A stretch of DNA of 64,000 nucleotides from Chrysoperla carnea (GCF_905475395.1 NC_058337.1:111160368-111224367), one strand, 5' to 3'. Positions 1-12,649 are shown, numbered from the stretch's first letter. Translations and numbers: made by a program. Notes: generated by a model from the sequence alone, not told the origin.

Positions 1-154
1 GATTGTTTGTATCTGTATCAGGAGATAGTTCACAACGACCATTAATTGCGTATCCATGTGCTTTAGTATGTGGTGTCTTTGCACTTTTGGTAGTGTTTTG
101 AACACAAAAAAATGTATATTTTGTTACGAGTTGTGTCCCAAATTTCTTACTAAA
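1..154 (-). CDS. Possible 3' or internal exon of an unidentified gene, cut by the window edge
   Basis: On the minus strand an open frame of about 51 codons runs from a candidate splice acceptor (ATTTTAG at 155-161) to the window edge without a stop. It begins FSKKFGTQLVTKY and ends near GRCELSPDTDTNN. Its composition looks more coding-like than the surrounding AT-rich DNA and it has two cysteines. I do not recognise the family. Upstream exons were not found with confidence between 160 and 1380, so the gene, if real, would have a long intron there or start elsewhere. It could also be a chance open frame. Confidence 0.3.
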
Positions 155-1381
155 CTAAAATTGTCAATCATTTTGTAATTTTTAGAGAATAAAATACTTA
201 ATTCTTAATAATAATTAATTTTCATTTTTAATAAAAAAAAAAACAAAAATTAACTGCATTTAATACTTGTTTGCACTTTTGTGTTGGCGTGCAAATAAAC
301 TAACAAATCTATCCGAGTATCGCCATAAGTTTTAAAAAAGAGTTAGATAGATATATTGACATTTAAAGTTGATTTTTGTAATTGCCTTATTGCTTTTGTA
401 AAAAAAAATATTTGTACGAGCTCCAATTAAGTTTCGATTAGTAAGGACATTGTCTCTTCTTGATCTACTAGCAGCGATCCAAAAAAAAAAACGTCTCATA
501 TGAGAGAGAGAGTTGATAAACGTGTATAAAAACATTTATCATCGGTTCTAAATATTTTAATAGATAAACAATATCTTGAGTTTTATCTAATTGAAAGAAA
601 ATTTAAAAAGATCACCGCAAATTCACAAAATTCAGAAAAAATGCCAATCTTTTGATTATCAAACAGGAAGGCTAGATCGTTTTTAAATAGATTAGATAGA
701 TTCTAGACACTAGAAATCGTACAGCGATTAGCGACACGCAACTATTATCAACTAGCTATGAACTAGTCGTTTTGCTGCGCAACATTCCTACGTGCAACTC
801 CCCCTCCCCACACCCCCTTGCGTAGGGGCAGTTTTGTAATGTACGTCATGCTCTATTATTTGACATCCCACTTGGGTATATTTGAAAAAGAATCCTGTTA
901 ATTATAACCCTGTCGAATAGGAAAGTCCTTATCTTGAATTGTAAAAATTTTATACAGACAAGTGAGTCAGCTTCTCAAGCGGTTTTATGTTATATTTGAT
1001 GAGTTTTCACTTCATGATTTTACACCCCCCACACCAAACCACTATGTATTTGTGTCTGTCTGTCTGTGGCAACGGTGCTTCTAAACAGATGAACTGATTT
1101 TTTGTTTGTTGTTCAGTTTGGAGAGCTACAAGAAAAATACCGCATTTTATCGGGAGTTTTTAAAATTTCACTTGTACCATTTAGGTAATAAATATTGCCT
1201 ATATTTTTAAATAAAAGTATTTGTTTAAAAAATGTAAGCAATGTTATTACGTTGATGATGAAATCATTAAAACTCAATGAGTGAATATCTCAATTATATA
1301 TTTACTTTTTTATGCATGGGATACTTATAATTAAGGAAGAAGGACCCAAAAAATAAAAAAAAATTTTGTCGTTTTGTAAAA
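155..1381. other. Intergenic, with two partial interspersed repeats
   Basis: No gene was recognised. Positions about 760-905 resemble the repeat copy at 53890-54010: both have a 'TTTGCTGxGCAACAT' start, a C-rich run and 'GTCATGCTCT' with 'CCCACTTxGGTATATTTG'. Positions about 1018-1190 contain 'GTGTCTGTCTGTCTGTGGCAACGGTGC' style sequence akin to the family A repeats. The rest is AT-rich spacer. Confidence 0.5.
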
Positions 1382-1387
1382 TTTATT
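1382..1387 (-). terminator. Candidate polyadenylation signal of WDR61
   Basis: TTTATT on the plus strand is AATAAA on the minus strand, about 33 bases downstream of the WDR61 stop codon, a typical place for a poly(A) signal after a short 3' UTR. Confidence 0.5.
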
Positions 1388-1419
1388 AATAAGTTTATGT
1401 ATTACAATAATTAAATGAA

Positions 1420-3949
1420 TTACTTCGGACAATCATAAATATTGATATTTCTATCTTCCGATACTGACATTATTTTATTACTATCCGGATTATATTTAAC
1501 GCCCCACACTTGATCACTATGCTCGTTAAATGTATGAACACATTGTTTTGTTGATAATTCCCATACTTTAACTGATTTATCCGAGCTACTTGATACAAAA
1601 TGTGTTCCATCTGGTGAGAAATCAACACTTAATACCCATGATGCATGACCTGATAATGTTCCTGCTACGTTTGCATGTTGTCTAAAAAACAAACAGAAGT
1701 TTATTATTATTATTTCGTCAAATCAAATGCGATTTAGAATGGTCACAAGAATCAAATTTCTTAAGTCTCTGATGATTTCCGATTTTCCAGTATAATTTAT
1801 CATATTTCCAGAATTTTTCGGTTACAATAATCAAATTTCGAAAGTCTCTAGCGATTTTCCATTTTCCAGTATAATTTACTTATTTTCCGAATTTTTCAGG
1901 TACTCAGATTAACACTAAGTTTAACGTTATTATAGAAAGTAGTTTTTGATCGGATAAATTTCAGTTTTGTATTTTTCCTTATGCAATTTCAAAGAATATC
2001 TCGAAAATTGAACGTATAATTGTGTTTTTGTATTTTTCAATAATAATTTGAAGCAAAAATAAAGAAAATTTAGTTAACTTGACTACGAAAAAAACCGGAT
2101 TTTGGGTGAAATCTCGGAAACTATGGATTAATCATCAAATGAACCTGATTTTATTTTAATCGAAATTGGAGAACGAAAACTTTTCCCCATTTGTTTGGAA
2201 TGTTTTTAATGGGTTCATTTTTCAGAAAATTCAAAAAAATCACAAACGATTTTTTGTTTTGGAATTGGATAAAACTTATTATATAGAGTAATTTTTACAT
2301 AAAAGATACAAAAATCGGATTTATCGATTGGTTAAGATTTTTCTACAATATCGCTCAAAATGCTATTTGAAACCTATATTATGACCAGATTTCCAGCGGT
2401 ATTTTAGAATGCGGTGAACAGAATTTTTTGTTTTTTGAGTCTTCTTTACCTTATAAAATCCAAAAAAAGGAACAAAACTTTTTCTCTTTCTTGTTATCTT
2501 TTTAAGCATAACGATAAAATTCCAAAGAAAAGGTACCAGTTAAATTTCAAAAAGTTTTTTTGTGATTTGGAAAAAATTCAAAGTCTTAGGTCATATAAAT
2601 CCAATATCTCTCTGTTATATCTCTGATTTATTGAATAATTCCTTTCTTTTCAATTATACTCCCTGGTAATTCCTAATTTTCCGATTGGGGGGATTAATTT
2701 TCCCTTCGTAAGTAATAAATACTTACACATCGTATAATTTCATATGACCATCATCGGATCCGGTTAATAATAGTTGAGAATCTGGTGAAAAGCATAATGT
2801 CCGGATTGGCATAGCATGACCTTCTAACGTTTGTACTAATTTATTAGAGGTCATATCAAATATGCTTATAATACCATCAATTGCTCCACTAGCAATATAT
2901 TTTCCATCAGGACTCTGGAATTAATTGAAAGTGGACAGTTTATTTTTACAGTTTCAATAAAATTGTTTCAAAAAACTTACATAAGCAATACTTAAAATAA
3001 ACTTTCCTCTGGTGTCGAAAGTATGTTCTTGTTTCGCTGATTCTACACCATAAAGTGAAATTTTTCCAGCATGTGAACCAGATATGACATATTTACCATC
3101 AGGGCTAAAAGCTACTGTCCATAAATCAACAGGGCCTACTTCAATATTTGATAATTTTTCCCCGGATTGTATATCCCATATTCGTAAACTAGAGTCTAAT
3201 GAGCTAGATGCACAACCTATTGCAGAGTATTTTTATTTTAATCAAGAAACAATTTATTTATCTAGTACATGAAGAGAGAATTTTAAGGAAAATTATAATA
3301 AAATTATTAGAAACAATAAAAAAAAAAGCTAAAACAGTTAAGTTTTTGCAAAGCTTAAAACTCAATGTCAGGCACATTCTATAAAATTGAATAATATTTT
3401 AGATAACAGTACTTACGTGTTCCATCAGCACTTAAAGCAACAGAAACAATACCTAACGAATGTCCTTCTAATTTATGTTTAAGTTCGAGTCGATCATTTT
3501 TTAATTCCCATACTTTTACTAAATCATCTACGCCGCCTGATAATAAATACTCTCCAAGAATTTCTTGTGAAGAATTCGAATCTCTGTAGAAAAGTGATGC
3601 GTATAAGTAAACTGTCTTCAATTTAAACAAATTTAACTTTCATACACTGATACACAAGCAGACTAGTAAATACAAATCAATACACCTAAAAAACAAACAT
3701 ACCTCGATTCTTCACCTTCTCCTTTTTCATTATCATTTCCATTCAGTTCCTTAGATTTAATTACGCGTCCCCATGCACAACTCCATATACTATCATCGTG
3801 AGCATTTTCTTTCTTGTGTAAAACTGAGTACTAGAAACAAAATACCGGTAAAATTAAATATTTAAATAATTTTAACAGAACAATACTTAAGTTACACTGA
3901 GAAAATACTTGTATTATTGATATTCTTAAGTATTTGTTTACATTACCAT
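1420..3949 (-). CDS. WDR61: SKI8/WDR61, seven-blade WD40 protein of the Paf1 and SKI complexes
   Basis: Six coding exons join in phase: 3947-3949 (ATG only), 3703-3830, 3417-3583, 2981-3216, 2727-2914 and 1420-1681, total 984 nt, 327 aa. All introns are GT-AG (116, 119, 200, 66 and 1045 bp). The product carries seven WD repeats ending in VKVWEL, LRIWDI, ISLYGV, ISIFDM, MKLYDV, VKVWEL and INIYDC. Motifs such as [44 protein letters not shown] and DQVWGVKYN match animal WDR61 very closely. The family's known roles are cytoplasmic SKI-complex mRNA decay and nuclear Paf1-complex transcription elongation. Compared with the ~305-aa human protein, extra length lies in a hydrophilic Glu/Asn/Ser-rich insertion (about residues 24-54) in blade 1. 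The start is a one-codon exon, ATG followed directly by the donor GTAATG. This is inferred from phase and from the N-terminus [14 protein letters not shown] aligning with the family. Confidence 0.93.
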
Positions 3950-4136
3950 AGTATATGCAGTAAAAGTGTATTAAAATAAAACTTTAAGTTTTCTGTTGGT
4001 TGCTTTTTTTCCGACCTTATGTTTTCAATTATTGCAACATAACCTAAAATACATTAACTGTCAAAAATGTGATTCTGAAACCATAGACGTATAGCTAAGT
4101 GTTCAGCCAATAGACCTAATATCTTAAATAAAACAA

Positions 4137-4660
4137 AAGTATCGAAAGGGTATTCCACTATTTTTGGAAAAGTACTTCAAAATGTTGATTTTGCTAATAA
4201 AAAGCCACCAAAAATTTATTTCGGAAAAATATACACGCTTTCTTGCCAAAAACTTAAATTAAATTTTAAACCGTTTTTAAACTGTCAAAAACGCGGGCAT
4301 CCAATTTGATGACGTAACATACGTATGACTATACGAAATAACACAAATAAGTTTGACAGATATATTCCATAGACATGATTATAATAAATATAAATACTTA
4401 TTTTCTATGAATATATTATACCCAACTGTCTACACTGAACTAACTGATGGTCTATGACACATACCGCTATGACATCACAGCAGGGCTTACCCGCGTTTTA
4501 AGTCACGTGATATACAGTTTAAAAATTACGAATTTTTATTTTAAAAGAAAAATGTGTTTTTATGACTCGAAATCAGAATATTTAAGTATATTTTTACATA
4601 AATTTTAACTTTTTTCAAATTTCATGATTTATTTTTGACTAACGATAATACCCTATTGCT
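4137..4660. repeat. Interspersed repeat with imperfect inverted internal halves
   Basis: Sequence around 4290-4330 (AAAACGCGGGCATCC...GATGACGT) recurs inverted around 4455-4500 (GATGACATCACAGC... and ...CCCGCGTTTT on the opposite strand sense). The outer parts, GGGTATTCC at about 4148 and AATACCC at about 4648, are also inverted relative to each other. This looks like an old fold-back, non-autonomous element, but its boundaries are approximate. Confidence 0.4.
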
Positions 4661-4999
4661 GTTTATATTATGATAAGAATTAAAAAGCGACAAGTTTAAA
4701 TGGCATATTTTCAATTCAACATACAAAATTTATGAATTTAAAGAAAGCTATTGTAATGTCTTAACCGATTTGCTTAGCACATTGAGTGGTTGACTCTTGA
4801 CTTGATAACTTTTTATGGGGTAGTTAAAATTTGAAAATAAGCTCCTTGAACTTTATGCAAGTGTATTTTTTCCAGAAACGAGTTCTACATTTTATATAGA
4901 TCTTTATAGATACCCATTTGTTTAGCAGAAGAAAGTGAAAATCGATAATGATCCTAGATGTTTGCGATCGCGAACTACTTTATTTATTGGCCATTTTAT

Positions 5000-5622
5000 T
5001 ATACCATGCATATATGAAATATACATAGTATATTAAGTTTAGTCCCAAGTTTGTAACGCTTAAAAATATTGATGCTAGGAAAAAAATTTTGTCATAGGTG
5101 TTCATAGAATCACCTAGTTAGTCCATTTCCGGTTGTCCGTCCGTCCGTCCGTCTGTGGACACGATAACTCAAAAACGAAAAAAGATATCGAGCTGAAATT
5201 TTTACAGCGTACTCAGGACGTAAAAAGTGAGGTCAAGTTCGTAAATGAGCATCATAGGTCAATTGGGTCTTGGGTCCGTAGGACCCATCTTGTAAACGGT
5301 TAGAGATAGAACAAAAGTTTAAATGTAAAAAATGTTCCTTATCAAAAATTAAACAACTTTTGTTTGAAACATTTTTTCGTAAACATCACTGTTTACCCGT
5401 GAGGGCGTCAATTAGGCGGAAATTTTATAGTATGTATTAATATAGGAATATCAGTTGTGTGTGTGTCTATCTTTTGTTATTTACGTGACGTCAAAAAAAC
5501 AAAGGATTGCGCATCAACACTGTCTATACATTTTTGTATGTGTTATGTGCTAAAGAAATCAACACTGACTATGCATGGTATTTCAAAAATTAACTCAGTC
5601 AATTGTTTCTTTTCACTTGTTT
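5000..5622 (+). mobile_element. Family B interspersed repeat, copy 1 (near full length)
   Basis: It begins with the palindromic TATACCATGCATATATGAAA / TATACATAGTATA segment and continues with AGTCCCAAGTTTGTAACGC, a CCGT microsatellite and GACACGATAACTCAAAAACG. It ends with the short hairpin AATTAACTCAGTCAATT and CACTTGTT. The same order recurs in seven other copies in this window. It has no open frame, so it is a non-autonomous element of unknown class. Confidence 0.75.
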
Positions 5623-5812
5623 GCTGATACTTTCACCAAATTTTATTTTTGAGTTGTAAATTACGATTTCAAGGTCAGATCTTCAAAACATTATCAAAAA
5701 AAGCTTCTTAATACTTAAAATTGCTATTATAACTCTTTCATTTTCAGAAAGATGTATTTGAATTTATACTCAAAATTAAAAAAAAATTAATCGAAGTAAT
5801 GTTTTAAATTAA

Positions 5813-5818
5813 TTTATT
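5813..5818 (-). terminator. Candidate polyadenylation signal of CDC16
   Basis: AATAAA on the minus strand (TTTATT on plus) lies about 200 bases downstream of the CDC16 stop. No better-placed canonical hexamer was seen. Confidence 0.3.
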
Positions 5819-6018
5819 CTGTATAAAACACATAAATATTTTAATTGCTATTATAATAAGATCTATAATTTTAAAAATTTTACATTATTTTACAACAAAA
5901 CAACCATTTTTTAAATATATCAAAGAGATCAAATGTAAAACATAAAAGTGATGACGTTGCTAATAAATCATACTCTTAATTGTTCTCCATTATTCGCTTG
6001 ACTAATAATCCGTCGTCG

Positions 6019-9000
6019 CTAATCAAAACTCATACTCATATCATTCAGGCATGTATTGTTAGCATTAGTTGTATTGCCAGTTTCATTCATCGCACTATTG
6101 TCTACAATAGGTATTGTATCATTCTCTGGCGAAGTAGGTATTATTCCACTTATATCTGATAAAGTACGATCCGAACTTGATTTTCGTGTTGAAATCATAT
6201 CAAAATCTGGCATTTGTTCCGGAGCACCTAAAAAAACACAATTTTATTAGCAAAAATTTTCTAACAGCTTTCGTCTATCGCAAAACATAAACAGTTAAGT
6301 GTTTCCTTTTTTAAGCGATAATGTATTCGCTTAATGCAAAGCCGTAATAAACGATACCTCCCAGAAATATTTATAACTTCATACTGTAATCAATTACATG
6401 GCGTAGACAGGCAAATTATTAATTTCATTCAAACATTATCATATTACCTATTGGGATTAATTACTTGTTTATTCTTTTAATTACGTTTGTAAGAATTTTT
6501 GTCCAATATTTATAATAACTATTTCTTAATTATTTCGCGTAAAAAAATTAATAAAATATTATTGAACATTAAAATATTCTAAATAATATGCGTGCCAATA
6601 AAAATATTCTTAAAAAAAAAAAAAATAAAAAAAAAAAAACAGAACTATTTTGTATACTTTTTAGATAGTAAAGCTGTGGCGTTAGCTCTGTTTTACATCC
6701 AACAAATATAATTTCTTAGAAAAGACAGAAAAAAAATCATAAATGATGTGCATTTTAATAGAATTCCGTTTCTGAAACTTACCAACAAATGGTGGTGTTT
6801 CTTCCAACAGTTCATCAACCACCAATCGTAACATGGTTATACTAAACGTGTCATTCTTTCGTAAACCTAAAGCTTTATGAAATGATTCAACAGCTTCTTG
6901 TGTGCGTCCCAACAAAGCTTGAACATATCCTAATGCAGAATAGGTGGCAGCATTTTGTGGTGCAACAGTTAATGCTTGTTTATGAAATTCAAGTGCCTCA
7001 TGATACTTTTTACGTTTCCGACAAGTATGCCCTAAATTATTTAATAATGGTTCCCATTTTTCTACTAGCGTTGAACCATTTGTTGTATTTATTCGAGCCA
7101 ATGCATCACGAAAATGTCTCTCGGCTGTTTTATAGCTAAAAAAAATTAAAGTAAGTGTTAAATAATACAAAATCAATTAAGAGTTAAATAAATCGAGTTT
7201 GTTTACTCTAAATTCTGAAATGCAATAACACCCATTTCATGCATGACAAATGGATCTTCAGGCGCAATCACTTTGGCTTGTTGAAAGAATTTTTCAGCTA
7301 ATCGTTCATTATTTGTCAAACCACATTCCAAACCAATATACAGCAATGGCAAATGACAACTGTAAATTATAAAAAATATGTTTATAAATAAAAAATGAAT
7401 ATTAAGCGTTAAAAGGTTTCAAAATATCTGAAATAATAATTTTACCCTTTCATTAATTGTGAAGCTTTAAAATATGCAGCCATTGCTTGATCATGTTCAT
7501 TCTCAACGGCAAATGAATGTCCATAAGCGAGCCATGCTGGTCCAAATAAACGATCTAATGTTGTTGCTTTTGATAGATACCTCCGAGCTGGATCACTTTT
7601 ACCAATTACATAATAGTAACACCCAACAGCAAACCATGATATTGCTAAATCGGGATATAAGGCTACTAACCGATGAGCTAAATAAAATAGTTCTAAAACA
7701 GGAAAGTTTAAAATTAATAAGCATTTTTAGCTGTAAACTAATAACCACCTTAATATTGATTTTTAAACAAATGACGTTAAAATTTTTCCCGATTTTAATT
7801 ACATAATCCACTTCGGCGTTTTCTTGAGTGGTTATGATTCCAAAGTCAAGAAAAACAATATGTTCAAATAAATTGCTTGAAATTGATCCAAGAAATCTCT
7901 TTTCATATGAGATTTCGGACAATATCATTAAATCTGAGAAATCAGTTATCGATTTTGTTATTTGATTAAAAATCAATGACTAATGTAATTAAATCCGTAA
8001 AATATATGAAAATGCATTTTTATATTGAATATTTTCCAAGATTTTCTTGATATTTCATAGATTTCCCTGATTTTTATAACAAAAAAAACTTACTATTCGA
8101 TTCTTTTAAATCTACCAAACACGCAATATGCACTGGTAAACATTGACTATGAAATGGATCTTCTTTTAAAATGGCCTCAGTAATTTTAATACAATATGAA
8201 TATTGACAATTATAATAATATTTCTCTGCCACACTAACAGCTTTATCTAAACTACGTTGTAATTTATCAATAACAGTTTCATTTTGTTGTTTTTTCGAGT
8301 CTTGTGTTTTTTTCGTATTATATAAATTTTGTATTTTCACATTTTTACTTAATATATTATTCATTGGTATACTTATATCCAAGGACATTGTATCTCTTGG
8401 TAGTATAATATTATCAGTAGTCGATAATCGTGTAGTTTTATCATGTTGTGATGACGATAATGCTGTCAGAAATGGTAAACTTTCATTCTCGGAGATTTTA
8501 CATGTGGAATGATATTTTCGTAATTTCATTTCGTATAAATATTTTAATACTTGTCCTTCGGATTGAGTACATTGCTGATATATTGGTAGAGATTCTAACA
8601 ATTCTGTTTCTAAAACATAAAAAGAAAAATGAAATAAAATTTTCGATTTGATGAGTGCATTTTTTATATCAGATTTAAAAACTGTTGGGTATTGTTTTTG
8701 AGATAATGCTTTAAAAAAACGACTTTTTATTTGCTAATTCTAAGCAGTATAAATTTTTAAGAAGATGCAATTGCTTGGATCAACAACAGATAAAATTACA
8801 ATGAAATTTGCGACTGTTGCGTTGCTTTAGTTATTGAGACATCGAATATTCGGTTACTATTGAATTACTACCTATTCCAAAATTTATGGTGCTTAGAAGT
8901 AAGCAGCATATAGAGCAAGAAACTTAATTTAAAACAGGGGTAAAATTTACAAATTTCTAGCTCAAAGAGACGAAATATTTTTTCGACCCTCGATAAATAG

Positions 9001-10269
9001 TGGTAGGGGGTAAATACAACAATTTTTTGTTGTTTTATTATTGAGTTTCTGATGATCACTTATCGAATCATTCAACAGATCAGATTTACTCAATTTTCTG
9101 TTTCTAAACATTCAGAATCCGTTCTATAGTGAGCGAAGAACAAAGAATTTGGTAAATATGACAACGTTGCTGGTGTGATGTAATATTAATTAAAATAATG
9201 GGATTGAGTGAGAGGAACGTCGAGTGATGGGACAATAGGGACAGTATCGGCAACGGTACTTCGATATTTTTTTCTACAAACTTGCCGTGATTCTCGAATA
9301 TTAGTTACGATTCAAATAATTGCATGCAATTTTTGGAATACTAAATGCTTAAAAAATGGATAATAATATTTTAACATTTAATACAATGATAAATTGATAA
9401 TTTCTTAGAATTCTAAGTTGCAATCTCAAATGCATAAATTCGTTTTGTTCATAAATAAAAGAATCAATTAAAAAGTAAAATTTATATGTAGAATAATTTT
9501 CACTTACCTTCTGACGAAGTTAACATTTGATGTTGAATTAAAGCTTCAAAAGCATCGTAACAATAAACATCCAATTGTAAGGCATTTCTATAACAATCTC
9601 GAGCCATTCCTCTATTGTCTAATGCTTCATATATTCGACCTTTTAATAAAAATATTCCAGCCTGCACTTGCTGTTAAAAATCGAATAATTATTATCACAA
9701 CTTGTGCGAAGCCAGAAAAACTAAACTACTTACGTTTTTAGGGGTTTCATCAAAAATTTGATTTGTATCAATCGATTCGCCGATTTTAGTAAATTGTGAT
9801 GTATTTTGAAAACTAGTATTCACATCAGCAGAATCAATAGTTTGTAAAGCCTCTGTTAATTCACCAGCTTCGAATAAACTTTTTATTGTTAAATAGTGGC
9901 ATTGTAAATGAATCTAAAACAGCAAAAAAAGGTTTACAATATTTACTCAGAATATGTAAAGTTTGTAAATTTTACTTTTTCTAATCCTCTACTACGAATT
10001 AAATGTGCGGCTCTGTGATATTGCTTTTGTAAGTACATGCATTGTGCCATCCAATATATATCGTTCGGATCATTTTTACTTAACGCAACGACTTTATCGG
10101 CCCAATATAATGCTGCACCGTATAAATGCTACAAAAAAATTTTTTATGAGCGTTTCGTTAGGAAAAATATGATAATTTGAGTACAAACCAAATGCATGTA
10201 ATGTTTTACTAAACGACGATAGCTATCAATGCTAATAATAATTTCACTTGGTTTTAATTCTGTATCCAT
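6019..10269 (-). CDS. CDC16: CDC16/APC6, TPR subunit of the anaphase-promoting complex
   Basis: Nine coding exons join in phase: 10189-10269, 9976-10128, 9734-9913, 9508-9670, 8094-8609, 7446-7677, 7207-7359, 6783-7135 and 6019-6227, total 2040 nt, 679 aa (human ~620). The family is a homodimeric TPR scaffold of the APC/C ubiquitin ligase that drives mitotic exit. Diagnostic stretches are ALYWADKVVALS and DIYWMAQCMYL (about 31-60), KGRIYEALDN, EDPFHSQCLPVHI, ISWFAVGCYYYVIG, GPAWLAYGHSFAVENEHDQA, APEDPFVMHEMGV, KWEPLLNNLGHTCRK and NAATYSALGYV. The TPR array fills roughly residues 340-600. The tail after VDELLEETPPFVG is Ser/Asn/Asp-rich and poorly conserved, as in relatives. A long linker of about 80 residues (about 225-305) is inserted after the QQCTQSEGQVLKYLYE block. 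Exon 6 uses an acceptor that drops about five conserved residues (see findings). Confidence 0.93.
7678..7694 (-). other. Shifted splice acceptor region of CDC16 exon 6
   Basis: Two AG acceptors lie 16 bases apart on the minus strand (ending at 7694 and 7678). Sequence after the upstream one encodes a recognisable ELFYL-like piece of the TPR helix, but one extra T puts it out of frame. Only the downstream acceptor (CTATTTTATTTTAG) restores the frame into HRLVALYPD. The downstream site also has a good pyrimidine tract. Confidence 0.6.
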
Positions 10270-12649
10270 TTTTTAAAATTTGTTGATCGTTAAATGCATG
10301 TATGATTTTATTAAATAGATTTTATTCGATTGTGACAATTAACTTGAATCTATTCGAAATGGAAATACATCTATTGTAGTGGTATTCAATAATTGTGTAT
10401 TCAACCACTTTCAACATGGATATACACCTTTTAAACAAATACATTTTAGTTTTTTCAGAGTTCACTAGGTGGACGCAAGGATAAGTTAACGAAAAACTTA
10501 TAAAGAAAATTACTTGTACTTACATAGATTGCTCATTCGATCGCTCCGTTTGTGTGGCTATTTAAGAATCTTATATGTGAAGAAAATGGGACAAAAACGC
10601 GAAAACCTTGAAAACTTTGCTGCCGATTTATGCTCAATCGATAAGATTTCAATCTGAATAATAAGGTTGGGAGCTATAAAACTTGTCGATTGAAAGTTAT
10701 GTCTAACGCACATGCCAAAACAAGAAAGTAACTAAATTTACGCTCCCTTCTCAATGGTTTCTGAAATGTTATAGGAGGTTTATGAAGCTAAAGATAACTG
10801 ACAATCTGCAATTTCAAGATTTTAGTGAGTATTAAATTACCCCACCAATCTAAAAGCAATATCTTTACGGAATCGTTTTTCATGGTTCATCCAATACATT
10901 TTATTCTTTCAAAAGAAGTTGCAGTTTGAATGTAACAAGTTAAAAGCACAATAATTAATTACTTAAAAAATATATTTTTAAAATATAAAGTTTTTGAAAA
11001 TAGGAAAAGCTTGTATTTGATTTGTCACTGTCAACAATATTTATGTTTAATAAAATCAATATACAAGTCTGTTTTATTCAACAAACCTTCATTAAAAAAT
11101 GTACGTAGGTACTACGTAGAGAAGTTATTTGTAGAATTTTAATGTGTTGAGTCAATACCACGTACTAACATTGTTTCTGAACTTATTTAAAAACCATCTA
11201 CCCTAGAGGTGACGAACCTTTATGGATCGACGTGCCATTTATCGAAAGAAAATATGTAATGTGGCTATAGACCTCATATTATATTTTCATATTTGTAGTT
11301 CCGTATGATAATTTTATCAACGAAATTGACTACTATGGATATGCTATGCATAAAACAAACTATGCGTCATTAGAAATTGTAGTAAACGATAACAATAACA
11401 AAAAAGCTCGCATTCGTAATATTACTATATAGTGACTTTGTGATCGGCGGCCTGCCCAAAATGTTGTGTCGTATACTCTCTAGTATCTCTTAAAACCAGA
11501 AAACAGAAAATGCTCATTAAGTGAAATAACAGTCCATAACGCATTACGGTTCGTTAAAAACCTACACATCTCACTCTAATTAGAGTTTATAACCTGATCT
11601 AGTTCCTACTCTGTTAAATAAATCAAACTAAATTGGAAAAATGTACAACCAAGCATATTTTAAAGAAATCACCGCGCAGTGTGCTTTGTTTTGGCTCAAC
11701 GAGTTAAAATAGAATCTTACATTTATAAAATATATATTTTTTTTTTGATTTGACTACAGGGTCGACAACTTTTGTAGATTGTTATTTTTGTAGTAAGTAT
11801 AGTAATACTTTGTAAAATTTTAACATCGATTTTTAAAAGAATTTGCAATTTCTCACTCGTGGTATGTTGGGACTACTTTTTAAAGAGCCTCTTTGTTGAC
11901 TTGATCTGCGCCTGCCTAAACTCACAAAAATAATTATTTATGTAGGAAAAGTACTTTTGTTTTGTGAAAAGTACATAACGTTATTGTATTTGCAATAAAG
12001 TCAGTGACGCTAGAGTTTTTTTCTTTAAAGTGAGTGGTCTTACATCCTTATCTCTACAGTAGGTTTTCGTAGTTTATAATTATAAACTTAAAATATGAAG
12101 GATCCATTGCCCAAACTGCCAATTTTTCTAAGCCGTTTTGGTAATATTAACAATAATATCCTTTTTTACCAAATTTTCTACTCCCTATTTTTAGAAAAAG
12201 ACGCTTTCTCGGCTATTAGTGTATTGAAAAATTATCGTTATTTAAACTTTATCCACCAGTTGATGAAATCCCGCGCCACCCTGTATAAAACCATGTATTA
12301 ACAATGAATATCAAATACCAATCTGACATATTACACACAAAGTGTAAAATGATAAAACAAAGTATGTTATTTATTAAAAATAATAATAATAATATTCCAT
12401 TTGGTTGATAGATAACAACATTAAAATTTAATTAAAAAAGATTTATCACAAATTTGTGTCAATATTTGTTGTAAATTAGTGTGTGGTTAAAAAATATTTT
12501 CAAGTGGATTATTTATAATTAATAATATGATGGTTTTAGTTATAGGTTTTCATATACCTACTTCTTCTATACTACAAAACATATCAACAAGTAGGGGAAG
12601 TTGTAGTACCTCATTTATTATCTACCTTTGATAATATCTCTATATATTA
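10270..12649. other. 5' flank of CDC16 and intergenic DNA
   Basis: This is the upstream region of CDC16 and then AT-rich spacer. I found no TATA box clearly positioned for CDC16, no other open frame resembling a protein, and no clear repeat boundary. Confidence 0.5.

Larger units (their letters stand above)
3950..6018. other. Spacer between CDC16 and WDR61
   Basis: This holds the WDR61 promoter, which has no obvious TATA box, plus two interspersed repeats listed separately (4137-4660 and 5000-5622) and the CDC16 3' flank. No further coding sequence was recognised. Confidence 0.6.

Noticed and set aside
332..535. 67-aa open frame on the minus strand
   Set aside because: It is rich in Phe, Ile and Lys from AT-rich DNA with no family resemblance. 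The stretch RDNVLTNRNLIGARTN is mildly coding-like but unsupported.
6882..7139. 85-aa plus-strand open frame
   Set aside because: Antisense shadow of CDC16 exon 8.
7474..7806. 110-aa plus-strand open frame
   Set aside because: Antisense shadow of CDC16 exon 6 and its intron.
7599..7976. 125-aa minus-strand open frame
   Set aside because: Reads CDC16 exon 6 in the wrong frame and runs into the intron.
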